This document shows, piece by piece, positions 45,785 to 54,094 of a stretch of 54,094 bases of DNA. The stretch is from contig NZ_JAUHTR010000023.1 in NCBI RefSeq assembly GCF_030418125.1, positions 1 through 54,094 on the forward strand, written 5' to 3'. The position numbers and the translations under genes are program-made. The stretch is from Fictibacillus fluitans. Lineage in GTDB: Bacteria; Bacillota; Bacilli; Bacillales; Fictibacillaceae. Each line of letters begins with the position of its first letter. Within the stretch, counting starts at the first letter, position 1. The notes below the pieces were generated by a model. It worked only from the letters and a program-made list of their open reading frames with translations, had not been told where the DNA came from and did not search any database.

Positions 45785-45809
45785 AAGCCGACTGGATGTC
45801 GGCTTTTTT
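45785..45809 (+). terminator. Terminator after cysK
   Basis: AAGCCGAC and GTCGGCTT (45785-45804) form a hairpin followed by a run of T. Confidence 0.9.
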
Positions 45810-45920
45810 CATGAGCAAATTTCTGTCACTCTTCCATAAAATTGCAAGATTTTTATCACCACTTTCATGACTGCATCAGTTACAATAGTATCCATAAGAA
45901 TGATCAGGAGAGTGAAGGGT

Positions 45921-47357
45921 TTGCCTAATCAAAGCAAGTCGGATCGGCACGTTATTTTTGATACTTTGGCCATGCCGAAACATGAATGGTTTAAACGATA
46001 TAAAGCACTTTCGGCTGAGGAACCGCATCACGTGTTTCTCGAAAGCGGCAGAAGCGGCAGATACAGCATTGCCGGCCTGTCGCCAGTGGCTTTTATTACT
46101 GGGAAAGACAATAAGGTGAGCATGACCTATAAAGGGAATACCGTCACAAAGAAAGGCAATATGCTCCCTGTCATTAAAGAATGGATGTCCTCGTTCCATA
46201 CTGATGCTCCAGCCGGTCTTCCTGATTTTAAAGGAGGAGCTATCGGATATTTCAGCTATGACGTCGCGCGTGAAATCGAAAAGCTTCCGGAACAGGCGGA
46301 GGACGACCTGAATCTGCCTGATGTTTCGCTTATGGTATTTGAAGATGTGTTTGTTTATGACCATGAAAAAGAACAGCTTTTTATTATGGTTCATTTTAAG
46401 GAAAAGGACCGTAGCAGTGCAGAAGGCAAATTGAGAAACTATGTGCAGCTATGGACGGCGCCGCACTCGCCCGAGCAAAAAAAAGCGGTGGAAAAAGTGC
46501 ATTTTCCGTTTCTGCATGAATCTGTTTCGATGTCAGAGGAACGTTTTGTCGAAGCGGTAAAAGCGGTAAAAGAATACATTGCTGCCGGCGATGTATTTCA
46601 GGTCAACCTTTCTGTCCGACAGTCCAAGCCCTTAATGTCACAGCCCTTTGAGATTTATGAAGAACTCCGCCGTTTCAATCCCTCTCCTTATATGGGATAT
46701 CTTCATACTCCCGACTTTCAGCTGGTGAGCGGTTCACCTGAGTTGCTGGTCAAAAAAAGAGGAGAAGAGATCAGCACTCGTCCGATTGCAGGCACTCGCT
46801 CCAGAGGGAAGACGGAAGAAGAGGACCGCCAGCTCGCGATGACCCTGATTGAAAATGAAAAAGAACGTGCGGAACATGTGATGCTTGTTGATCTGGAACG
46901 AAATGATCTCGGAAAAGTAAGTACCTATGGCAGTGTTGAAGTGGATGAGTTCATGACGATTGAAAAGTACTCGCATGTCATGCATATTGTTTCTAATGTA
47001 AAAGGCAGGCTGCGCGAGGAATGTGACGCGTTTGATTTAATTGAGGCAACCTTTCCCGGAGGAACAATTACCGGTGCTCCGAAAATTAGGACGATGGAAA
47101 TTATTGAAGAGCTTGAGCCCGTGCGGCGAGGGGTATATACTGGCTCTATCGGATGGATTGGATTTGATGGAGATGCCGAATTGAACATCGCGATCCGGAC
47201 GATGGTCTGCAAGGACGGTATGGCCCATGTTCAGGCTGGAGCCGGCATTGTCATTGACTCCGATCCAAAAGCGGAATATAAAGAGTCCTTGAAAAAAGCG
47301 GCTGCGCTTTGGCGGGCCAAGGAATTAAGCGAAGAAAAAAGTTGCGAATTAGTTTAG
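45921..47357 (+). CDS. pabB: Aminodeoxychorismate synthase component I
   Basis: Joins chorismate and PabA-derived ammonia to form 4-amino-4-deoxychorismate. The 478-residue protein has an N-terminal anthranilate-synthase-I-like domain (GRYSIAGLSPVAF) and the chorismate-binding domain with IAGTRSRGKTEEED, VDLERNDLG and FPGGTITGAPK. I place the start at TTG 45921 after CAGGAG (45905-45910). In-frame GTG 45912 and ATG 45900 are alternatives; the first overlaps the site and the second has none. It opens the folate operon. Near its end begins a run of NAG triplets. Confidence 0.93.
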   Translation: MPNQSKSDRHVIFDTLAMPKHEWFKRYKALSAEEPHHVFLESGRSGRYSIAGLSPVAFITGKDNKVSMTYKGNTVTKKGNMLPVIKEWMSSFHTDAPAGLPDFKGGAIGYFSYDVAREIEKLPEQAEDDLNLPDVSLMVFEDVFVYDHEKEQLFIMVHFKEKDRSSAEGKLRNYVQLWTAPHSPEQKKAVEKVHFPFLHESVSMSEERFVEAVKAVKEYIAAGDVFQVNLSVRQSKPLMSQPFEIYEELRRFNPSPYMGYLHTPDFQLVSGSPELLVKKRGEEISTRPIAGTRSRGKTEEEDRQLAMTLIENEKERAEHVMLVDLERNDLGKVSTYGSVEVDEFMTIEKYSHVMHIVSNVKGRLREECDAFDLIEATFPGGTITGAPKIRTMEIIEELEPVRRGVYTGSIGWIGFDGDAELNIAIRTMVCKDGMAHVQAGAGIVIDSDPKAEYKESLKKAAALWRAKELSEEKSCELV

Positions 47358-47381
47358 CAGAGCTTAGAGGAGGAAGATGAG
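47350..47381 (+). promoter_or_regulatory. Candidate TRAP-binding site over the pabA ribosome binding site
   Basis: Seven NAG triplets occur in phase: TAG 47350, TAG 47355, GAG 47360, TAG 47365, GAG 47370, AAG 47374 and GAG 47379. Spacers are two bases each, once one base. They cover the pabA binding site (GAGGAGGAAG). In B. subtilis, tryptophan-activated TRAP binds such triplets at this place and blocks translation of pabA (trpG). Confidence 0.7.
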
Positions 47382-47383
47382 TA

Positions 47384-47980
47384 ATGATTTTAATGATCGA
47401 TAACTATGATTCATTTACGTACAACCTGGTGCAATATTTGGGAGAGCTTGGAGAAGAATTGGTCGTCAAGAGAAACGATGAAATTACCCTTGAAGAGATC
47501 GAAATGCTAAAACCGGATTATCTGATGATTTCTCCCGGACCTTGCTCACCGAATGAAGCGGGCGTCAGCATGGATGTCATCAAGCGGTTTTCAGGGGAAA
47601 TTCCTATATTCGGTGTTTGTCTTGGCCATCAGTCCATTGCACAGGTGTTCGGAGGAGATGTAATCCGCTCGGAGCGTCTGATGCACGGCAAAACATCTGC
47701 GATTCTTCATGATGGAAATACGATCTTCAGCGGTGTGGAAAACGGGTTTACAGCAACCCGATATCATTCCCTAACCGTAAAAAAAGAGACGCTTCCTGAC
47801 TGTTTTGATATTTCGGCATGGACGGCGGACGATGAAATCATGGCCATCAGGCATAAGACCCTGCCGGTGGAAGGCGTGCAGTTTCACCCCGAATCCATTA
47901 TGACTGGAGCGGGCAAGCAGCTGCTCCGTAATTTTATCGATCAATACAAAAATAAAGGGAACAAGGTATGTACCTCTTAA
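47384..47980 (+). CDS. pabA: Glutamine amidotransferase PabA (TrpG)
   Basis: A 198-residue class I glutamine amidotransferase. The catalytic cysteine C79 is in GVCLGHQS, and the histidine-glutamate pair is in VQFHPES near residue 170. In Bacillus the subunit is amphibolic, giving ammonia to both PabB (folate) and TrpE (tryptophan). The NAG-triplet string across its binding site fits tryptophan control. ATG 47384 follows GAGGAGGAAG. It overlaps pabC by 13 bases. Confidence 0.95.
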   Translation: MILMIDNYDSFTYNLVQYLGELGEELVVKRNDEITLEEIEMLKPDYLMISPGPCSPNEAGVSMDVIKRFSGEIPIFGVCLGHQSIAQVFGGDVIRSERLMHGKTSAILHDGNTIFSGVENGFTATRYHSLTVKKETLPDCFDISAWTADDEIMAIRHKTLPVEGVQFHPESIMTGAGKQLLRNFIDQYKNKGNKVCTS

Positions 47981-48828
47981 TAGATGGAAAACTTGTAAGT
48001 AAAAATGAAGCTTCGATCTCTCCATTTGACCACGGCTACATGTATGGGCTTGGAGCTTTTGAAACCGTCCGGGTCTATAACGGCCATCCGTTTCTGTGGG
48101 AAGACCACATGGAACGTCTCCGGCAGGCGCTCGTTGAGCTCAACATCAAATATGAGCTGGACAGCGCAGCTGCCTGGATGGAGACCAAGCGGTTAATGCG
48201 GCGCAATAAATGGAAGAATGCCTATATACGATTTAATATCTCGGCGGGAACCGGTGAAATTGGTCTTCAAACAGAGCCCTACATGGAGCCGACCATTATC
48301 ATTTACGGAAAACCGCTTCCTGAACAAGGGCCGTTTCTCGAAAAAGAACTGGTGGTGCTACAGACGAGGAGAAATACACCAGAAGGCAGTGTCCGCTTAA
48401 AATCCCATCACTACCTGAACAGCATCCTGGGAAAAAGGGAGCTGAGCAGGCCGGTTGAACAGGAAGGTCTTTTTTTGACAGAGGACGGATTTGCCAGTGA
48501 GGGGACAGTCTCCAATGTGTTTTGGGTGAAGGATGGAAAATTGTTTACTCCTTCACTCGGCACAGGCATATTGAACGGTATTACAAGGCAATTTATCCTG
48601 GCAGCAGCTGCCAAGCTTGATATGGATGCCGAGGAAGGGTTTTATACACCAAAGGACCTGTTGTCTGCTGATGAAATTTTCCTAACCAACTCCATTCAGG
48701 AAATGGTGCCGGTTAAAACGTTTGAAGGGAAAAACTTTCCCGGTGCCGGCGGACAGGTGTTGCATTCACTATTGTTTTTGTACCATTCATGCAGCAAGGA
48801 TTTATGGAGTATTGATGAATTAGCATAA
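47968..48828 (+). CDS. pabC: Aminodeoxychorismate lyase
   Basis: Splits aminodeoxychorismate to 4-aminobenzoate and pyruvate. The 286-residue fold-type IV PLP enzyme has [13 protein letters not shown], the lysine in [10 protein letters not shown] (about residue 144) and the [10 protein letters not shown] motif. It starts at ATG 47968 within the end of pabA, so it is coupled to it, and sul follows after 14 bases. Confidence 0.93.
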   Translation: MYLLIDGKLVSKNEASISPFDHGYMYGLGAFETVRVYNGHPFLWEDHMERLRQALVELNIKYELDSAAAWMETKRLMRRNKWKNAYIRFNISAGTGEIGLQTEPYMEPTIIIYGKPLPEQGPFLEKELVVLQTRRNTPEGSVRLKSHHYLNSILGKRELSRPVEQEGLFLTEDGFASEGTVSNVFWVKDGKLFTPSLGTGILNGITRQFILAAAAKLDMDAEEGFYTPKDLLSADEIFLTNSIQEMVPVKTFEGKNFPGAGGQVLHSLLFLYHSCSKDLWSIDELA

Positions 48829-48842
48829 AGGGGGAGCCTTTA

Positions 48843-49706
48843 ATGGGACAAGCTACCACAACAAAGAGTTTTAACCATCTCATTTCCTGCGGCCCGTATA
48901 CACTGGATCTGTCGAAAAAGACGCATGTGATGGGGATTTTGAATGTAACTCCTGATTCGTTTTCTGATGGAGGAAAATTCAATTCGATTGAAACGGCCAT
49001 ACAGCACGCCAGGCAAATGGTGGCTGACGGAGCGGATATTATTGATATCGGTGGTGAATCGACCCGCCCTGGCGGTGAAAAGATCGGAGCGGAAGAAGAA
49101 TTGCACCGTGTCATCCCTGTGATTGAAGCGGTGTCCAAGGAAGTTCCGGTTCCACTATCCATTGACACCTATAAAGCGGAGGTGGCGGAGAAGGCGATCC
49201 TTGCAGGAGCCCACATTATTAATGATGTGTGGGGAGCGAAAGCAGATGACAAGATGGCTGGGACTGCGGCCCGCCTGAATGTGCCAATCATCCTTATGCA
49301 TAACCGTCCCGACCGTGATTATGATGAGCTGATGCCGGACATCATTGCGGACTTGAATAAGAGTATAGCCATCTGTGCGAAAGAAGGCGTCACCTCGGAG
49401 AATATCATCCTGGATCCCGGAATCGGATTTGCCAAAACTTATGAGCAAAACCTGGAGACGATGCGCAATCTGAATCAGATTGTGGATATGGGCTATCCGG
49501 TTCTTCTCGCCACGTCGAGAAAGACCATGATCGGCAATGCCCTCGATCTTCCTGTCAATGAGCGGATGGAAGGGACGGGCGCCACGGTCTGTCTCGGAAT
49601 TGAGCGCGGCTGTACCATCGTCCGGGTTCACGATGTAAAAGAAATGAGCCGCATGGCCAGGATGATGGATGCCATGCTTGGAAAAGGAATGAATCCACTT
49701 GGATAA
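48843..49706 (+). CDS. folP: Dihydropteroate synthase
   Basis: Joins 4-aminobenzoate to the pterin (sul of B. subtilis) and is the target of sulfonamides. The 287-residue TIM barrel has MGILNVTPDSFSDGG, DIGGESTRPG, IDTYKAEV and the ILDPGIGFAKT segment. The pterin-pyrophosphate loops look intact. ATG 48843 follows GGGGGAG. It overlaps folB by eight bases. Confidence 0.97.
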   Translation: MGQATTTKSFNHLISCGPYTLDLSKKTHVMGILNVTPDSFSDGGKFNSIETAIQHARQMVADGADIIDIGGESTRPGGEKIGAEEELHRVIPVIEAVSKEVPVPLSIDTYKAEVAEKAILAGAHIINDVWGAKADDKMAGTAARLNVPIILMHNRPDRDYDELMPDIIADLNKSIAICAKEGVTSENIILDPGIGFAKTYEQNLETMRNLNQIVDMGYPVLLATSRKTMIGNALDLPVNERMEGTGATVCLGIERGCTIVRVHDVKEMSRMARMMDAMLGKGMNPLG

Positions 49707-50061
49707 AATATATATGAACGGTCTTTCATTTTATGGGTATCATGGCGTTTTTCCTGAAGAAAACAAGCTTGGGCAGCGGTTTAAGGTGGATCTCATCATG
49801 GAGATGGATCTTCACCCCGCAGGCGCGACAGATGATCTGCAGCAAACGGTCAACTATGGAGAGGTTTATGCAACGGTAAAGGAGATTGTGGAAGGCGAAC
49901 CGAAAAAGCTCGTTGAAACGGTGGCTGAAACGATCGCCACCACCCTTCTTTCCAGTTATCCGCTCGTTCAGCAGTGCACCGTAAAAGTAGTCAAACCCGA
50001 TCCGCCCATTCCCGGCCATTATGATTCGGTTGCCATTGAAATAACAAGGAGCCGGACATGA
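49699..50061 (+). CDS. folB: Dihydroneopterin aldolase
   Basis: Cleaves dihydroneopterin to 6-hydroxymethyl-dihydropterin. The 120-residue protein has FYGYHGVFPEENKLGQRF and the KPDPPIPGHYDSVAIEI end, as in B. subtilis FolB (120). The start is TTG 49699, within the end of folP, with AAAAGGA about ten bases earlier; it gives the exact family N-terminus. It overlaps folK by four bases. Confidence 0.95.
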   Translation: MDKIYMNGLSFYGYHGVFPEENKLGQRFKVDLIMEMDLHPAGATDDLQQTVNYGEVYATVKEIVEGEPKKLVETVAETIATTLLSSYPLVQQCTVKVVKPDPPIPGHYDSVAIEITRSRT

Positions 50062-50588
50062 AGAACATGGTCTATCTTTCACTCGGTTCCAATCTTGGCA
50101 ACCGGGAGGAATACATCCGGCAGGCGGTACAAGAACTGGAAGCCCATCCGGACATGGAAGTCCGCATGGTTTCGTCCCTGTATGAAACCGACCCTGTGGG
50201 CTATACCGACCAGCCTCCTTTCCTGAATGCTGCGGTTCGGGTGCAAACAAGCCTCTCTGCAGAAGAACTGCTGAGCATAACCCAGAAAATTGAAAACAAA
50301 CTGGAAAGAATCAGGGAAATCAGGTGGGGACCCCGGACAATAGACCTTGACATTTTGTTGTATAATAGTGAACGTATACATTCAGACACATTGCACATTC
50401 CGCATCCGCGTATGCTGGAACGTGCTTTTGTACTGATTCCGTTGCTTGAGATTGCTCCAGATCTCACGTTCCCCGGTACTGAAGAAGTACCACTGGGGAT
50501 TCTCTTCAAACAGCTGCAGAATAAAGAAGGTGTACACAGATGGAAGAAGAAAAGTGGGGCAGAAGAATCCGGGCTTTTCGAAAGTTAA
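50058..50588 (+). CDS. folK: Hydroxymethyldihydropteridine pyrophosphokinase
   Basis: Transfers pyrophosphate from ATP to hydroxymethyl-dihydropterin. The 176-residue enzyme has YLSLGSNLGNRE, RWGPRTIDLDILLY and the IPHPRMLERAFVL motif. It starts in the ATGA overlap with folB. Its last 49 bases overlap yazB in another frame, so the C-terminal tail past about residue 160 is unconstrained by the family. Confidence 0.96.
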   Translation: MKNMVYLSLGSNLGNREEYIRQAVQELEAHPDMEVRMVSSLYETDPVGYTDQPPFLNAAVRVQTSLSAEELLSITQKIENKLERIREIRWGPRTIDLDILLYNSERIHSDTLHIPHPRMLERAFVLIPLLEIAPDLTFPGTEEVPLGILFKQLQNKEGVHRWKKKSGAEESGLFES

Positions 50589-50755
50589 AAGGCTTTACAC
50601 AGGAAGGTCTTGCGAGGGAATTGGGCATTTCCGTTTCCGTACTTGGAGAAATTGAGCGCGGAAACCGGAAGCCGAAGGAAGAACTGATGTCAAAGATTGC
50701 TGCGATCTTTCAGATTCCTATAGATGAACTAACGCAAGAGTATGTCCGAAAGTAA
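50540..50755 (+). CDS. yazB: XRE-family helix-turn-helix protein (YazB)
   Basis: A 71-residue one-domain regulator with a Cro/C1-type helix-turn-helix (about 8-62, GFTQEGLARELGISVSVLGEIERGNRKP). It lies in the folate operon of many Bacillus species, between folK and dusB; its targets are unknown. ATG 50540 overlaps the folK end by 49 bases; AAAGAAGGTG just upstream may be the binding site. It might act on the operon itself, but nothing in the sequence proves this. Confidence 0.88.
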   Translation: MEEEKWGRRIRAFRKLKGFTQEGLARELGISVSVLGEIERGNRKPKEELMSKIAAIFQIPIDELTQEYVRK

Positions 50756-50770
50756 AGAGAGGTGATATAG

Positions 50771-51766
50771 ATGTTAGAAATCGGCGGAATTCAAATGAAA
50801 AATCCTGTAGTGCTTGCGCCAATGGCAGGTGTCTGCAATCCAGCTTTCCGTTTAATTGCAAAGGATTTTGGCGCGGGACTTGTTTGCGCAGAGATGGTCA
50901 GCGACAAAGGGATTCTGCATGAAAACGAAAGATCGCTGAAGATGCTTTATGTCGATGAGCGGGAAAAACCCCTGAGCCTTCAAATTTTTGGAGGAGAGCG
51001 GGAATCGCTTGTTGCTGCTGCAAAGTATGTAGACAAGAACACAAATGCCGATATTATAGATATCAACATGGGCTGCCCTGTCCCTAAGATTACAAAGTGC
51101 GATGCAGGAGCAAGATGGCTGCTGGATCCGGATAAAATCTACGAGATGGTGGCTGCCACTGTTGATGCCGTACAAAAACCGGTGACCGTAAAAATGCGCG
51201 TCGGCTGGGATGAGGATCACATTTTTGCTGTTCAGAATGCACAGGCAGTGGAGCGTGCCGGCGGTGCCGCAGTAGCGGTTCACGGACGCACCCGTGTTCA
51301 GATGTATGAAGGAACAGCAAACTGGGATATCATTAAACAAGTGAAAGACAGTGTTTCCATTCCGGTAATCGGTAACGGAGACATTGCCACTCCGCACGAC
51401 GCCAAGCATGCGCTTGAAACGTACGGCGTGGACGGGGTCATGATCGGCCGCGGGGCACTAGGTAATCCGTGGATGCTGTACCGGACTGTCAAGTTCCTTG
51501 AAACCGGAGAGATTCCCGAAGAACCAACACCACGAGAAAAAATCGACATCTGCATGCTGCACATGGACCGCCTGATCGACCTGAAAGGGGAGAATGTGGC
51601 GGTTCGCGAAATGCGCAAGCATGCCGCATGGTATCTTAAAGGACTTCCGCAAACCGGTACTGTCCGCAATGAAGTGAATACTAAAACAACAAGGGATGAA
51701 ATGAGCAAGCTTCTATTTAACTATGTTGAAGAAGTAGAAGCAAGGCCGGTAAACAAGGTAAGCTGA
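50771..51766 (+). CDS. dusB: tRNA-dihydrouridine synthase DusB
   Basis: A 331-residue FMN enzyme (YacF) that reduces uridine in tRNA. The TIM-barrel start NPVVLAPMAGVCNPAFR, the catalytic cysteine in NMGCPVPKI, and the FMN phosphate site GDIATPHD...GVMIGRGALGNPWM are clear. A C-terminal helical tRNA-binding domain follows. ATG 50771 follows GAGAGGTGA. A short terminator-like hairpin lies downstream. Confidence 0.96.
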   Translation: MLEIGGIQMKNPVVLAPMAGVCNPAFRLIAKDFGAGLVCAEMVSDKGILHENERSLKMLYVDEREKPLSLQIFGGERESLVAAAKYVDKNTNADIIDINMGCPVPKITKCDAGARWLLDPDKIYEMVAATVDAVQKPVTVKMRVGWDEDHIFAVQNAQAVERAGGAAVAVHGRTRVQMYEGTANWDIIKQVKDSVSIPVIGNGDIATPHDAKHALETYGVDGVMIGRGALGNPWMLYRTVKFLETGEIPEEPTPREKIDICMLHMDRLIDLKGENVAVREMRKHAAWYLKGLPQTGTVRNEVNTKTTRDEMSKLLFNYVEEVEARPVNKVS

Positions 51767-51794
51767 TCATTCACCCCGATAGGAAATAACACCG

Positions 51795-51816
51795 GCCAGA
51801 ACTCTTTCTGGCTTTT
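51795..51816 (+). terminator. Weak terminator after dusB
   Basis: GCCAGAA and TTCTGGC (51795-51812) form a short hairpin with only four T after it. Confidence 0.6.
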
Positions 51817-51894
51817 GTTGCACTTATATTATCTAATCCTGCTTCCTGGTGTTTTCATAAGATATTATTTATTAATGATATGGAGGAAAAGCAA

Positions 51895-52317
51895 ATGACC
51901 CAAGAAACGGTTTTGCTTACGAATGAAGGCACCAGGAAACTTAAGCATGAATTAAAAAGCTTGATCGATGAAAAGGAAACATGCACGGTAGAAGAAAAAG
52001 GACAATTTTTGGATAAGCGAATCAAGCAGCTCGAACACGTGCTTCTTCATGCCCGAATTCTTTCAAATCAGAAAGAGCCCGGCCATAAAGCTGAAGTCGG
52101 TTCTACCATTACATTGCTTGAGCTCGAATTTCAGGACGAAATGACGTATACCATTGTACATCCCTTTGAGGCCGATCCGAGACAATTCAAGATTGCCTCC
52201 GATTCCCCGGTAGCCAAGGCTGTTCTTGGCAAACCGCTGAACTCGAAAATATACATCTCCCTTCCCGGGGGACAAATATCATATGAAATCATTAATATAC
52301 AAAACTGCAAAAGATAG
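51895..52317 (+). CDS. Divergent, shortened GreA/GreB-family protein
   Basis: A 140-residue protein. The C-terminal part (about 60-140) matches the GreA/GreB FKBP-like domain: a VGSTITLLELE strand and IASDSPVAKAVLGKPL...LPGGQISYEI correspond to family blocks. The N-terminal coiled coil is shorter than in GreA (about 158 residues in total) and lacks the usual acidic tip with its LSENAEY-like motif. It may occupy the RNA polymerase secondary channel without stimulating cleavage; this is inference. I choose ATG 51895 after TGGAGG; ATG 51880 lies in that site. It sits ten bases before lysS. Confidence 0.8.
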   Translation: MTQETVLLTNEGTRKLKHELKSLIDEKETCTVEEKGQFLDKRIKQLEHVLLHARILSNQKEPGHKAEVGSTITLLELEFQDEMTYTIVHPFEADPRQFKIASDSPVAKAVLGKPLNSKIYISLPGGQISYEIINIQNCKR

Positions 52318-53820
<1,503 letters not shown>

Positions 53821-53837
53821 TAAGACTACGGGATCAG

Positions 53838-53869
53838 AACAGCCTGCCACGATGTGCAGGCTGTTTTTT
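53838..53869 (+). terminator. Terminator after lysS
   Basis: AACAGCCTGC and GCAGGCTGTT (53838-53864) form a hairpin followed by six T. Confidence 0.9.
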
Positions 53870-53910
53870 CTCTGGTTTTAAAGAAAATCAAACTTTTTTC
53901 AGAAAAGGTA

Positions 53911-53939
53911 TTGCAAGTGATTTAAATAGGTGGTATATT
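53911..53939 (+). promoter_or_regulatory. rRNA operon promoter P1
   Basis: TTGCAA (53911-53916), a 17-bp spacer and TATATT (53934-53939). Confidence 0.7.
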
Positions 53940-53987
53940 AGTATTCGTCGCTGAGGCACACGACAAAAACGTGCTCAACAAATTGAT

Positions 53988-54042
53988 TTTAAAAAACCTT
54001 TTAAAAAAGATTGTTGACAAGCCTTGAACGACATGTTATGAT
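53988..54042 (+). promoter_or_regulatory. rRNA operon promoter P2 with UP-like A/T tract
   Basis: TTGACA (54014-54019), a 17-bp spacer and TATGAT (54037-54042). An A/T tract at about 53988-54012 resembles an UP element. P1 and P2 are 103 bp apart, as in Bacillus rrn operons. The following 54046-54094 shows the start of the rRNA leader with a GAACAAC/GTTGTTC hairpin; the 16S gene lies beyond the window. Confidence 0.75.
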
Positions 54043-54094
54043 AATAAAGTCGCCAATGAGCGACGGCGAACGACTTGAACAACGAAGTTGTTCG

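Overview
The window is a contiguous piece of the chromosome of an endospore-forming member of the Bacillaceae. It follows the order of the Bacillus subtilis region from csfB to lysS, which leads into an rRNA operon. It carries a dense set of sporulation genes (csfB, yabG, sspF, spoVG, fin, spoVT, yabP, yabQ, spoIIE) and Bacillus-type regulatory sites. It is not B. subtilis itself. Several genes found there are absent (xpaC-yaaN, yaaR, yazA, yacD), two genes not in that block are present (an HU paralogue and a divergent GreA-family gene), and the intergenic repeats differ. I cannot name genus or species safely.

Layout: 1-533 holds an upstream terminator, a 21-bp tandem repeat and the sigma-F promoter of csfB. 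534-7279 is csfB, yaaO, tmk, darA, holB, ricT, yabA, trmN6, rsmI (DNA replication and modification). abrB is the only gene on the minus strand; it is divergent from metS and has Spo0A boxes. 8202-15114 is metS, tatD (yabD), yabE, rnmV, ksgA, yabG. 15260-18720 is veg, sspF, ispE, purR, ridA, spoVG. 19191-27734 is glmU, prs, ctc, pth, fin, mfd, spoVT. 28121-33780 is yabM, yabN, an HU gene, rqcP (yabO), yabP, yabQ, divIC, yabR. Next come tRNA-Met and tRNA-Glu, then spoIIE, yabS, yabT, tilS, hprT, ftsH, coaX, hslO and cysK. 45921-51766 is the folate operon (pabB, pabA, pabC, sul, folB, folK, yazB, dusB), followed by the greA-like gene and lysS. The last 200 bases are the double promoter of an rRNA operon that begins beyond the window.

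The genes link nucleotide, folate and cofactor supply, translation (tRNA synthetases, tRNA and rRNA modification, ribosome quality control), DNA repair, cell division and sporulation timing. Readable control signals include promoters resembling sigma-F, -G, -H and -B sites, long-spacer and repressed Spo0A promoters, a PurR box, a string of NAG triplets at pabA that fits TRAP binding, and a terminator whose stem contains the yabS ribosome binding site.

Most of the window is conserved core genome and I see no phage, transposase, CRISPR or toxin system. The least ordinary items are the shortened GreA-like protein, the HU gene fused into the rqcP transcription unit, the terminator/SD overlap before yabS, and three kinds of intergenic repeat (two 21-bp arrays, a 122-bp tandem hairpin repeat and a 169-bp element).
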